Origin: Acanthamoeba lenticulata
Lineage: Eukaryota; Discosea; Longamoebia; Acanthamoebidae
DNA: 64,000 nucleotides
Reading direction: 5' to 3'
NCBI GenBank assembly: GCA_002179805.1
Contig: NAVB01000457.1
Coordinates: 1-64,000, forward strand
Position 1 is the stretch's first letter; each line of letters starts with the position of its first letter. Both the position numbers and the translations under genes were made by a program. The notes beneath the pieces are model-generated. The model saw only the letters and a list, made by a program, of their open reading frames with translations, had not been told where the DNA came from and did not search any database. Positions 34,900-47,507 of the stretch are shown piece by piece.

Positions 34900-37800
34900 A
34901 TGGAAGAGGGCGCAAAGGGAGAAGGGGGAGGTGCGCAAGAGACGATGTCCCCTCGGCGGCGGGCTGAATGCGCGCCTGGATCGCCCCCTCCTCTTGTGCG
35001 GGGCGTCAAGTTCGCGAGCGACACCACAACACGAGGGCCGGAGGGCGAAGGGCGGCCCGGCGCTCTGGGAGGCGAAGATGTCGTACCAGAGAATCTTGAT
35101 TTCAACCTCGCTGAGGACGACGTCATCCTCGCGCTCGTTCAGGAAGGGTTGAACAACAACACCGCCAGCGACGCTGAGAAGGGCGACGAGTTTGAGAGGA
35201 GGGACTCGGCCTGGGTGATCGCGCAGCAGGCCAGCCAGGCCGTGGGCGAGTGGCTTCAACGGAAGGACCGCGAGGTGGCTCGTCCAGCCTCGCCGCCTCC
35301 CGGCCTGTCCGACCCACTGGGCCAAACGGTGGCCCTCTTGGCTCAGGGCGGCAGCGTCGACCGAGACAACCTCGACGCACGCGTCAAGGTCCGTACAACG
35401 ACAGGAAGGACCAAGACTTGTATTAGCGTTATTGTTGTTAGGGGCGGACTTAAAACCTCACGTGGCGTGGCGATCGCGTGGTGGTGCACATCGCGCGCAG
35501 TCGGTAGGCTTCTTCTCGTACTCGCGCTACGACACGCCCTCGAAAGAGGGATGGCTCACCAAGCAGGGTGGGCGCGTCAAGAACTGGAAGAGGTGCGCCC
35601 TCCTTCCCCAACGCAATTATTTTTAAAATATATTTATAAATTACTAACAATACAATAAATACTGACCTACGGATCCGTCAGGCGGTGGTTCATCTTGTCC
35701 GAGGATCGGCTCTATTACTACAAGAAGCCTGGCGTACGTTTTATTTGTTTTTTTTTTTAATTTGTTCATTATTTTTATTCAATCATTTATTGGCTCTTTT
35801 GCTTTTGCTTTTGGGCGGCGGTGCAGGACCTGACACCGTTGGGGTTCATCCCGCTGTCGCGCTGCTGCATCCGCATCTCCGAGATGAGGCGCCGTGGCCG
35901 CCGCCTCCGGTACGCGCCGCCTTGGCTGCATCGTCCCGTCGTCCGCTGGCAGCTGACAACCGCGAGGTGCCACCTTTGCTGGGCAGGTACTGCTTCGAGC
36001 TGTACGACCCGCTCGGCGTGTTCTGCCGACGTCATCCGGCCTTTTACATCTTCGCTGACAACGAGGAGGAGCTCGACGAGTGGATCCGCGCCCTCAACCT
36101 CAAGGTGCGGCAAAAGCGTTTGCACTTTGTGCGCGCACAATCGCGATTGGCTAATCATTGATGATGGTGGTGACATCGATCGTGTAGGTGGCCGATGCGC
36201 CGACCAAGACCCAGCGGCTGGAGGAGCCCGTGATCGACATTCACCCGATCGAGCGCCAGGGCTGGCTCACCAAGCGCGGCGGCATTGTCAAGGTCCTTCT
36301 TTTCCTCTTTCCCCCAATCCCTTGCTTGTTGGGCTTCTGTGCGATGATGACGACGATGATGTCCGGCCACAGAACTGGAAGAGGCGGTGGTTCGTCCTGC
36401 GCGGGAACATGCTCTACTACTACAAGAACACCAAGATCAAGACCCCGCTGGGCTTCATCCCCGTCGTGCGTGCCATCTCCTCCCTCACCATCCTTACTAT
36501 ATAGAGCCATTGCCCGAGCCTGACGTTTGGGGACGCGAACGAATGGCAGGACCGCTGCTCGGTCGAGCTGCTGAGCACGGACGAGGACTACAAGAAGCAC
36601 GGCATCCGTACGCGCTTGCCCCTCCTCCCCTTCCCTACATGAGTCGGCGTCCCAGCTCGGTGTTCACCAGCCGCACACACACACACACACACAACGACAG
36701 GCTTGCCCAAGCGGAAGCGCCACTTTGTGTTCCAGATCACGGACCCCTGCTCCGCTTTCAACCGGTGGCACCCGAGGTGGGTCGTCCTCGCCGTCGATCA
36801 ATTCACTCCAATTTTGACGGTTGGTTTGGGGGGGAGGACAGCTACTACCTGATGGCCGACACGGAGGAGGAGATGGACGAGTGGATCGCCGCCATCTGCA
36901 CCACCCGCCTCCTCGACTCGCACGCCAACCTGGTCACCGGTTCAGTCCCCATCTCCTCTCCTTCTTCCTTCCAAGGTCGTGCCCTCGTGCTGGTCCGCTT
37001 CTGACTTGGTTTGTGTTCTGTGTGCAGCCGACAGCTCGCCCAGCGACTCGTTCCGCCGGGCCACGAACCAAGGTCGAGCAATTGGCCGCCCAATCGCGGC
37101 AAAGCGCTCATGTGCTGACGTGTGCCGACGTGTGCTGGTGCGGTTGTTGTGGGCGGACAGACGAGGTGCTGGTGCAGCTGAGCCAGGACATCGACCCGTT
37201 CGTGCTCGCGCAGCAGTACGGGATGGAGAACCGCGGGCCCGTGCTCACGCTCGAGAACACGTACCGCTTCAAGAAGACCGCCTCGGCGCCGCGCAACGTC
37301 GTGTCCGCGCTGGGTAAGCAAAAGGGCGTCACACTCAACCGCCGCCGGCGGTTCTCGCTGGGCTCGGCCACGTCGTCCACGTCGTCCTCCCCGTCGTCGG
37401 CCACGGGGTCGTTGGCCAGCAGCTCGGCCTCGCTGACGATGTCGTCGTCCTTCCGGCTGAGCCTGCCGGAGCCGCTCCTCGCCACCGAGGCCACGGGCGA
37501 CCTGCAGGCGCACCACCGCCACCCGCGCGGGGCCGACATCTTCCCCGACGACGGCAGCATCGAGGCGGCCGACCTCCTTCCCGGCGATGACGATGCCGAC
37601 GAGTGGGAGGAGAAGAGCTTCGGCCTCGTGTGGCGCCACTCGGTAGTGGCCCCGCACAAGCCCGGCGGCGGCAGCGGCGCTCGTCGGAACCGGGCCGTCG
37701 CGGACCGCGAGAGCTCGCTGGTCGCCGTCGAGGGCGACGACGATGACGAGGAAGAGGAGGAGCGTGTTGTCGCCGCGGCCGCGGACGAGGGCGACGACAA

Positions 37801-39379
37801 GACGGTCGAGGGCCAAGGCGAGGCCGAGGCCGAGCTGCGGCGGCGAGCCCAGCGGACGCTCGAGCTCCAGCGGCAACGCGAGCAGCAGCAGGCCGAGCTG
37901 GCGCGGGACCAGGCGCGCCGGATGGCCGCGGTGGTGTCGATGCTCCACTTCCTGTACAAGGCCATCAAGAAGCGCACCAACCACCACCAGCCCCAGTCGC
38001 TGCTGCCCAAAGCGTCGGCGGCGGCGGCGCGGCCCTTGAACGAGGACGTCGAGCCCGAGCGTCAGGCCAAGGAGTCCGTGCTGGAGAATCTGTTCAACAC
38101 GACCTACGACGACCTCAAGTACCTCGAGATCCTCAAGGAACTCCTCCAGGCCGCGGGCCAGTCCGTGCGGGAGGACACGATCGAGGAGATCATGAAAGGC
38201 CGACTGCCCCCGGGCGCCGAGGAGTCTGGCCTGCCGCTGTCCCTCTTCTCCTCCCTCCGCACCGCGCACCAGGGCACGTCCTTCACCCTTCAACCGTCCT
38301 CGTCTTCGTCCTCGTTCTCGTCCTCGTTCTCATCCGCTCATGGTTGTGCGCAGTGCGAGTGGTGTCGAGCCTCCTGTTGGACTACCTGGCGTCGCTGACG
38401 TCGCCGATCCTGCCGCACTACCACGAGATCATCGCCCTCCGCGGTTCGTCCCTCTTCCTCCTTCCGGGAAGAAGCCAAATGTGGCTGACGATAGCACGTT
38501 CACATGCTGCTCTTTGCGTGTGTGCGGGCTACACAGAGTTCCGGGGCACGCAGCGGATGCTGCGGCTGCGGGCCATCGTCGCGCGGCTCGACCGGCCGCG
38601 CCACCGAGTGCTCCGCCGGCTGCTGGGCCTCATCAAGCGCATCGGCGAATACGGCGCGCTCTACCCGTACGAGCCATCATCGTCTTCTTCGTCTTCGTCG
38701 TCATCGTCGCCCGAGAGCTCACCTTGCGCTCGTGTGATGGTGGGCCGCATGTGCAGGAACGCGCGCACGTTGACGGTGGGACAGTTGGCCATCGTGCTGG
38801 CGCCGTACATCATCCGGCCGCTGGCTCCCGAAGTGTCGGACCAGACGTCGTCGTCATCGTCATCGTCTTTGGGCAACACGATTGTGTCGCAGCAGCATCA
38901 CCCCAACAACGCGCTCATCGAGCCGTCCAAGTGCATCGACTCGCCCAAGCCCATCGGCTTCCCGCTCACCCCGCGACGACGCGAAATCGTGCGCTCGGAC
39001 TGGTTCGTGAATTTCGTTCTTTTTGGTGGTCCTCACGCACGTCTTGCTCGAGCCTAACGTCGTGGCCAACGCGCGCAGGACGCACATCACGGAGCTGATC
39101 ACCGAGATGGTGACCGGCTTTGACGCGCTCTTTCAAGGCAAACGCGCCAGCAAGGCGGCCGGCACCAACCGGCACGCCATCAGCGAGAAGACGTGGAACG
39201 TGTCCTCCCCCACTTCCTCGACGGCCGCACTGGCGTCGTCAACCTCGCAGACGTCGAGTGCTGCGCCTGCGCCAGATAATCCGCCGCCCCCGCCGGCCCC
39301 GCCATCCTCGTGGCTGGCCGCCGGCGCGAGCCGGAGAGACGCTTCGCCACGGCGAACGGCCACCAGCGAGCAAGCCTGA
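34900..39379 (+). CDS. Tandem PH domain protein with RhoGAP-like C-terminus
   Basis: About 1,150 residues. An acidic, Pro-rich N-terminus (34900-35390) leads to two PH domains. PH1 has SKEGWLTKQGGRVKNWKR, RWFILSEDRLYYYKK and DLTPLGFIPL, closing with FYIFADNEEELDEWIRALNL. PH2 has RQGWLTKRGGIVKNWKRRWF and VLRGNMLYYYKNTKIKTPLG, closing with SYYLMADTEEEMDEWIAAI. PH domains of this type bind phosphoinositides at the plasma membrane. A long Ser/acidic linker and a helical Glu/Arg segment follow (about 37800-37920). The C-terminus (SLLDYLASLTSPILPHYHEI; VLRRLLGLIKRIGEYGA; RTLTVGQLAIVLAPYIIRPL) matches the second half of RhoGAP domains. I cannot find the arginine-finger motif, so GAP activity is doubtful. 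The tail is Pro/Ser-rich to the stop at 39379. Confidence 0.85.
36674..36693. repeat. (AC)n microsatellite in intron
   Basis: About ten AC units lie inside an intron between exons of the second PH domain. Confidence 0.85.
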
Positions 39380-39473
39380 ACTTTTTTATTATTTAGAAAT
39401 AATAACGTAAGTTTTTTTGTTATTCTTTTAGTTTCCAAAATTGTTGTGGATCAGAATCCGAAAGTGCTTCGCC

Positions 39474-42400
39474 TTAGCCTAAGAAGAGGGCGTCGCCAGA
39501 GAGGAAGCTGGCGCGGGAGGTCATGAACTTTTGGAGGAGCACGTTGAGGAAGGTGCTCATGTCGCGCCCGGCCCACCGCTCGAGGTCGACCTCGAGCTGG
39601 CTCAGGGTCTCCAGGTCGCGGAAGCGGGGCGAGCACAGCGACCACAGCGGCGACTCGCTGTAGATGGCGCGCGAGTCCACGGCCGGCCGCGACAAGCTCA
39701 GCCACAGCCCGCCCTTGGACGTCGCCGTCAAGTACCTCTGCGCGCACGTCGTGTTGCTCGAGTCAGCCAACACCCTCATCATCATCTTTGACCACGCATC
39801 GCACCTTCTCGCCTTCCGAGGTGAAGATGACGAGGCACGGGTTGTTCTTCTTGTCGACGGCTTCCTCAAAGTTCCACGCGTAGGGGCTCTCGCGCGTGGT
39901 GGCGTCCTCCATCTCGCCCACGGTCTCATTGCTCCGGGCCAGGTACAGCCCTGCGCGGTGGCGACGCGTTCAGGCCTCGATCGTGACGACGACGACAAAG
40001 AGGATGGCGAAGACGACGACGATGATGGCGAGGAGGATGACGACGGACGTACCGCGGTAGGAGCGGAGGGTGAGCTGCTGGTTGGGGAGGAAGTCGACGA
40101 ACCAGCTCGTGGGCGTGGACTGGGCCAGCGCGACCACGTTGAGCTTGCCGCTCGTGGGCCGCGCGCCCAGGTAGGCCCCAAGCGACGAGCGCAGGAAGAC
40201 CCAGTTCTCCACCAACTCGACCTGCCACCGCTCGCTCGCCCGCGCCTGCAGCAGCAGCAGAGCAGACATCAAGACAACGACGTCAGGCACCAGCCCGGCG
40301 TCGAGCTCAGGGAGGTCGTCATGCTCACGTACGTTGTCCTTGTCGGCCTTGATGCTGTTCTTCTGGTCGCAGGAGAGGAACTTGCCGTTGGAGACGGAGC
40401 GGAGGGCGATGGTGTTCTTCTCGAGCGTGTGGTTCCACTCCCACTCGAGCTTGATCAGCTGCCCGCGGAGGCTCACGAGCCCCACCGACCCGCCCGCGAT
40501 CCCCGAGCCCGAACCCGAGCCGGAGCTTGAGCCGGAGCCGCCCGCGTGGTCGCCGGGGACCAGAGCCAGGTACTTGCCCGAGACGTGCCGCAGGCGCACG
40601 ATGTCGCCCGCGGCGGACGACGAGCACAGGTCCACCGAGAACATGCAGTTGTAGCTGAACGTCGACTCTGCTCGACGCGCGTGCCCCGCCAAACATGCGA
40701 TCCTTGAGCCGAGTCCTCACGCGGACCAAGACAAGCGCAAAGGCAAAGGCAAGAACGAGGTTCGCACCGATGATGAGCTTGCCCTCCGCGGGCGAGTAGG
40801 CCAGGTACTTGGAGCCGGGCGTGCGCAGGGCGATTTGCTTGTGGGCGTATCGGCTCAGCGACTGGCCCTGTTGTGTGCACGCGTCAGAGAGGCCGCGGCA
40901 GCGAGAACAGAGGAGCGGCCGAGCGTACCAGCGGGAGATCGGAGGAAGAGAAGGAAAAGGCCGACGAGAACCGCTTGTTACTCTCGGAGAGGAACGCCAC
41001 CCGCGGGTGGTTGGTGCTGTTGCTGCCGCTCAAGCCGCTGCCGCCGCCGCTGCTGCTGAGCTGGGAGGCCAAGGTGAACGGGCCACTCTCGTTCTTCATC
41101 GCCATGAAGACGATCACCTGCCGAATGGATTCGATCCAGTCCTGCATCTCCTTCTCGGTCTCGGCCGCGAACACGATTGTGCTCCGCACCGTGTGGTGAA
41201 CTCTGTGACGCGTCCAAGAACGAAAATGTCGACGTCAACAAAGAACGAAAACGAAGCGCGATGAGAAAGAATGAAGCAAAAGAGCGAATGAAGAGAAGAG
41301 GGAGGACTGACCGGAAAGTCCACTTGTGGCTGCCCGAGCTGGCTTCAATGCGATCGCACGAGCATCCGGGCAAGTCTAACGTGCCTTCTTCCTTTTCCTG
41401 CGCGCGTGCACGAGCACAACCAACACGAGGTTTGAGCGCCAGGCCGACACCGAGACCCGAGAGCCACCATCGAACCTTGTTCTTCTTCTTAAAATACTTG
41501 ATGACGGGCGGAAGCTGGAAGAGGAGGATCCACTTCTTCTTCCACTTCTTGCTCTTCTCCGAGAACTGCATGAGGTAGCCCGACTTGATGGCGTCCTTCG
41601 TCAGGTCGAGCATGGACGTTATCTCTGTTGTTCCAACACGAGACGTGAGCAGGGCCAAGCGTTAGGCCGAGAACGAAGACGAAAACGAAAACGAAAACGA
41701 AGACAAAGATGACGGCGAGGACGCAAGAAAGGCGTACGCTTGCGTCGATCGGGGAGCGGTTTTGTGACTGCAGGGGAGAGCGCGCCGGTGACCACCGCCT
41801 CGCCGGCCGTGGGCACCGTGTGCATGTCGTTGCCCGAGAAGCTGCGCAGGCGCATGTTGCTCAGCTCGGCCAGCTGCCGGGCCTTGACCGACCCGGGGTT
41901 CGATACCGTGGCCGCGCGCGCACCGGCCCCCGCCGGCTCGGCAGCGGCCGCGGTAGCGCCAGCGGCCTTCTTGTCGGGGCTGACTTCGCGAATCGGCTTC
42001 TGGGCCATGGTCAAGGCGGCCAGCATGGCGCGGGACTTGGTGACCCGCCGCTCGAAGCTGCTGCCTTCGAGGTCCATCTCGCGGCGTTTGCGCACGCACT
42101 GGTACTTGACGAGCACCGAGGCCAACATTCCCACGTCCTCAACGTGGCGCACCTCGCTCAGGCCGTGAACGCCGAAGTCACCGTGCGCGGCCTCGGCCTT
42201 GGGGCTGCTACCACCGCCGTCCTCACCACCGTCGTCGTCATCGTCATCATCGTCGTCATTATTCATCCCGTCGACGTACGCCGCCTCGCGGGCCTCGGTC
42301 TTCCACGCCTGGATGAGCTCGCGCCGGTAGTCGCGGAACGACATAGCAAAGTAGAAGAGCGAGATGCTGCGCTCCCACAGGTCGATCTGGCGCTCGCCCT

Positions 42401-45400
42401 TGGAGTGGCGTCGGTCCGGGTTGCGCGAGACGGCCACGGCCCACTGGCACACGACGAGGGCCAGGTCGCACACGACCTTAAGCCACTGCTTCACGCCCTG
42501 CTGGTAGTCGGAATCGGTCTGCGCCTTACGCTTGAGCAGCAGGCACGCCTGCCCCAGATACTTGGCCGCCGCGTGAAAGCCGTCCCGGTTCCTGATGTTA
42601 TCAACATCAACATCGCCGCTCAGCTCCTTCCTCTTCTCAACAAATGAAGTGGCAGATCAAGGAGGGGGCTCGTACTGGACGGCCCCGTCGTCGGTCACGG
42701 TGTTGGCGGCCAGCCAGGCCTCGACCTTGCCCAAGTGAATGAGCGTCTCCACGCTGTCCTGCACGTGTGCAACGACCAATAAAATGATTAAAAACAAAAT
42801 AACAAAAAAAACAACAAAAAATGGCAGAAGAGAAAACGAACGGGAATGCTGAAGGTGGCGATTTCGAGCTTCTCCTTGGCGAAGCTGAGAAGGCGGAAGA
42901 TCTTCTCGCGGAGGGTGAGGTACTGGCCCGGGTCGCGCGTCTCTTTGAGCTGCTGGCGGAGCTTGAGCGACTGGCGATACAGCGCGAAGCCCTCGAACGA
43001 CGAGACGAGGTGCATGTGCTTGACCTTTACGCCAAGCTCCTTCAAGTGCGGGTCCATGAACTCGTAGGGTCGAGGCTCCGGCGGCGGCAGGTGGCAGTTG
43101 AGCGTCTCAAAGATGCGGGGCTCGTCGGCCAGCATGATGTTGAGCATCTCGCACAAGCGGCGGAAGAACAGGCCCTGGAACAGGAACGGCTCGCGGCGAC
43201 CGGTTGAGTTCCACTCGTGCTCGGTCAGCGCGTGCATCCCGTACTTGGCTCGCACGCAGCCTGGCGCGCCATTGAGGCCATCATGCATCATCAGATCATG
43301 CGTCATGCTTGGACCTCTGATGGTGCTGCGCAAGAGATGAAGAGGGGGAAGTACATTTCATGGAGGGGAGACCCTCGAGATCGGAGCTGAGCGACTCGGT
43401 GTAGCCGCCCATGGCCGACTCGGAGAGGTCCACGCCGCGGATCTCCTCCTGGCTCCGTGCGGCAAAGTGGATGTAGTACTCCAGCCCGCCCTGCAGCTGC
43501 TCGGCGGCTGGAATGGTGCAAAAAACGACAAATGAACAAAAACGAATGCAAAAACGAAAACGACAGAAGAAAACGAAAGCGGTACTGCCGACGCGGATGG
43601 CCTTCTCGCTGATGGGCGGCGGCTTGTTGGAGGTCCAGAACTCGAGGGATTGTTCCGAGTGTCCGGAGAAGAGGTTGAGCAGCGTCAGCACGAGCTGCCG
43701 ATAGGGCTCGCTCGAGGGCACCTTGAGCTCCTTCATCTTCTCGCGCAACATGGCACGGATGATGTTCTTGGCAACGCGCGCCACCATCTGTGCCGCATCA
43801 AGATAGAAATGGTCAATGAATTGAAAATCCTAGCATCAGGATTGAACGGCGTACCTCTGTGTAGACGAGCGCGATGACGACGTAGAGCTGCGTATTGTAC
43901 ATGCGATCCGACGGATTGTCACCATAGCGGGACATGAGGCGGTGACGCACTTCGCCCAGGTAGCGCATGTTGATCCCGCGCCAGTGCATGCCGTGCAGGA
44001 TGCTCATCAAGCGTCTGAGCGTGATCACGTACGTCCCGGCAGCGGTCAGTCGGCTGAGGAGTGGCTTGAAGCCAAGAGGACAGCGTTGTGCAGAACGAGT
44101 ACCTGTTGAGCGTGTCCACGTCGACACCGCACGACTTGGCGGTGATGCTGTACTCGCTTGGCGAAGCCAGGTAGCCCGAAGGCATGTACGGGAGCCACTC
44201 GGGGCTCGACCGCTGTGCGTTGAGATTGTCGTCAATAAATTGCATAAGTCTCACGAGAACGAGAAGAGATCATGACGGTGATGATGATGACGGCACCAAG
44301 TCAATGTAGCGGTCGGCGTCACGGGTGCACGTGGAGACGATATCTTCGGTGAGGGCCGGGAGCAGCTCGTCGAGCAGGCGGTAGGTGGCCGTCGTCACCT
44401 CGGTGTTGTTCTCCTTGGCGTTTGGGTCATCGGATTGCCACGCCCTGTGCGCATCCCCGCGGAAGGAAAGTCAGTCAACCCGGACGACGACGCGACCCCA
44501 AAGCAGGCGGACGAGAGGCTCGAGCACGCACGAGTAGGCGTCGGAGGTGAGCGGGATGCGCCGGCCCTGCGGGTTCATGTTGGACTGCACGAGCTCTGCG
44601 TTGATGATTGCAGGTCAAGTGTGAGAGCCCAGTCGAGAGGACAGGAGGGGACACGGGGGTACCGGGTCGCAGCATGCGGTAGAAGATGGCGCGCGGCTGG
44701 GGAACGTCAAAGATCTCTTTGGCGGCCATGGGGCTCTCCGGCGGGTAGAGGCGCGCAAAGTCCAGCAAATACAGCTTGCCATCCGCGCCCAGGTGACCTG
44801 CTCAAGCGTTGTTTTTGTCGTCATCATCATCGCCACCGCACACATGATCAATCAAGAGGATGCAAAGGAGCTCTTTAAATCAACAAGAGCCGCACCTTCG
44901 ATGTCTCCTGGACCGCTCAGCACTTGCGTGCGGACGCGGTGCGGCTTCAGGTTGAGGCGTTGGAAAATGCGCTCAAATCTGCGGACAGATCAAGGCCAAG
45001 GCCACCAATGTGAGTCTAAGCTGAGCGCACACACGCGCTCGACGAGCCTCTGGGAACGCTAGGACTGTGACGTTGAATGCGTACCGCAGGTTGTATTCGG
45101 GGTAGTCGGCGTGCACGTTCTTGCCGCCGTCGGCCGAGCCGTAGCAGATGGTGCTCTTGGACACGGGCAGCATCGAGACCGCCGTCAACCGGAAGCCGCG
45201 GTAGTCCACCACTGCGCAGAATTGAGAATGCATGTGAGATCAGCACACAGCGAACTCGCCAGCAGCGGCAGCCGCCAAGGAGGAAGGCGTACCGGTCATG
45301 AGGGGCACGAGAACGCCTTCGCTGAAGGCCTCGCCCGAGTCCACGATGCGGCCGCAGCATCGGAGCTCGTGGCCGGCGGACTTCATGGCCGACGCGTCGG

Positions 45401-46844
45401 AGGGGACGTTGTCGCCGTACATCCACGTGCCGTTCTTGAGGCGCGAGTCGATGGCGTACTTGAGCAAGATGCCTCGGCACAGAAACTTCTCGCCTCCCGC
45501 CAGACCTCTGCACGAAGTGGACGAACAGCATGAGCGTCCAAACACTTTGGTTGCCTTGTAACAACGAAAACGAATGGAAACAGCATGTGAATAACCAAGT
45601 TGGCGTACCCCATGTCCTTTTCGGGCTTGAGTGTCTTTTCCTCGTAGGGCAGATATCGCTCGCTGATGATGATCTTGCCATACACTAGAGCGGCACGAGA
45701 GCATGAGCCTCTGTGCATCGATGCAAGAGTGTGCGACTTACCTTCGGCGGCGTGCTGGAAGTCGTGAGCGAGGAAGGCCAGCTTGTGAAACTTGCTCTCT
45801 GTGTCGTCCATGTTAAGCAACTGTTGGAAGTTGCTGTTCCACCTGTGTCGCCGGAACAGTTGCACACACACAACACGACGCACAATGGTGCGTGGTTGGA
45901 CGATGGTCTGCTGAACGCGTTTGCTCTGGGGAGTGCGGGACGTACAAGCTGCCAGCACTGTTCTTTGTCTTGGCTTTCTTCTTCTCCTCCTCCTTCTTCT
46001 CCTCCTTCTTATGTTGGTCTGTCTTGGCCTGCTCATCCGGTGAGAGCAGTATGAACGTGCCCTTGGACGTTCGGAGCGGCTTGGTCTTGGGCTCTAGTGG
46101 GGCACACAACAGGAGGGAAGGTGACGATCAGGCCTTCATGTCCAAACGAGTGTCGCATGGTGCAGATCCACGGCGGCAGGCAGGCACGCACCGCACTCCT
46201 CGTAGTTGTTGTCACCTGAGTCGGTTGGCGGATTCTCCGACGGGACCTCGACGTAGTCGTTGTCCTGCTCTGTGCCGTTTTCTTGTGGCTGGTCATCCGC
46301 CTCAGGGAAGAAGGGATCATAGCCCTCCTGGCCAGACGGGACAGCGCGATCTGGCTGGAGCTTCTCTTTTTCTGTGTGCACAAACCAATCGCATAAAAGG
46401 GAAGAGCAAATTAATTTCCTCACCACCTGCCCAAGAGGGCGCACTTTCAGGCAGAGGGGAAGGCGCACCGGAGGAGGCCTCGACGACGGGGAGAAAGTAC
46501 TGGTGACTGCACTCGAAAGGCTTTCGCTTTGTGGTATCTCCCTCTTCTGCATCTTTTTCGACCTCGGCTATGACTTCATAAACGTCGTCCGAACTGCAAG
46601 AAGGACAGGTCAACGCCAACCAACAGGCGAAGACGAAAGATGGAAGGGAGTGAAGCGCGTACACGACGACAGGCGCCGGAGGTGGTCCTCTCGGCGAAGG
46701 GGTAGGGCGCCGGATGACCGACGGGACCTCCTCGTAGGATGGGTTATAGAGAGAATCGTCTTCCGTGCTGTAGCAGCTCTCCTCAAGGTCCTCGGGCAGG
46801 ACCTTGCTCTTAAACTTGCCCCCTTTCTTCTTCTTCCCCTCCAT
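39474..46844 (-). CDS. Giant Clu-domain / PH / beta-trefoil (fascin-like) protein
   Basis: One minus-strand gene of about 25 exons and roughly 1,800 residues. ATG at 46844 (MEGKKKKGGKFKSKVLPEDL) opens a disordered, acidic N-terminus. The Clu-type central domain spans about 45870-44300: WMYGDNVPSDASAMKSAGHE, VVDYRGFRLTAVSMLPVSKS, TICYGSADGGKNVHADYPEY, DIEGHLGADGKLYLLDFARL and YPPESPM. It continues through PQPRAIFYRMLRPELVQSNM and HGMHWRGINMRYLGEVRHRL to the helical MVARVAKNIIRAMLREKMKE. A long helical region (43330-41740) then joins in frame to a PH domain (MLDLTKDAIKSGYLMQFSEK; KKWILLF; ETEKEMQDWIESIRQVIVFM). Beta-trefoil repeats end the protein (GDIVRLRHVSGKYLALVPGD; NTIALRSVSNGKFLSCDQKN; NWVFLRSSLGAYLGARPTSG), with the stop at 39474. 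Clu proteins act in mitochondrial distribution and translation. The combination here suggests a membrane- or actin-linked scaffold, by inference. A split into two genes near 42.7 kb is possible. Confidence 0.75.
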
Positions 46845-47507
46845 CTCTATCGATTCTGTTTCCAAGCTGCAAATAAACAACAAACAGCTGGGGTCGAACG
46901 CTATTGGGTGCCAAGGAGCAAACAACAACAAGACAAACAGGAACAAGTGCACAACCAGCTTACGTAAGTCCGCTTCCGGCGCTGCTTGCTGCAAGCCCCA
47001 GTCCCAAAAATCAAACGATGAAGCCCAGCTATTCCTTATGACGCAGAAAAGTGAGCCTCATTTTGAATCCATGCGGCTAGAGAAAAACTTGAATTTATTT
47101 ACATTTGTGTTCCATTTTGACCGTCACCAGCTCCGATCCAAAATTCTGCATTACACATCGCGAGATTAGATTAGGAGACCGAAATCGATTGTTCATCTAT
47201 TCCAGCAATTTTGCAGTTCCCTCATAAAGTAGTGTTGTTGTCACAAGCTCCTTGCGGAACTTCCGTGTGATACTGACAAATATGCAATCATAGGGGATAG
47301 ATGAAGAGAAACAAGTGGCGGAGAGGTGCGCACCTGGCGGAGGGAAGGCGGTGCAAGAGGGGCGCAAGAAAAGAACACTGCTTGGCGGGAGCGCGGTAAA
47401 GAAAAGGTTGCCGGACCAAGTCGACCTGTAAGGACAAAGAAAAGAAGGGAAAAACGAAACAGAGGGCACCTTTTCTTGGTTCGTTATTGATCGTGTTGGG
47501 AGAGGTC
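46845..47507. promoter_or_regulatory. Divergent promoter region, Clu/PH gene and COMMD gene
   Basis: About 663 bp between head-to-head starts, containing both promoters. No ORF with coding character and no clear TATA box. Confidence 0.5.

Noticed and set aside
36845..38293. 482-residue minus-strand ORF
   Set aside because: It is antisense to the linker of the PH/RhoGAP-like protein and shows only Arg/Gly/Leu-rich composition, with no domain.
41709..42647. 312-residue plus-strand ORF
   Set aside because: It is antisense to the helical part of the Clu/PH gene and has no recognisable motif.
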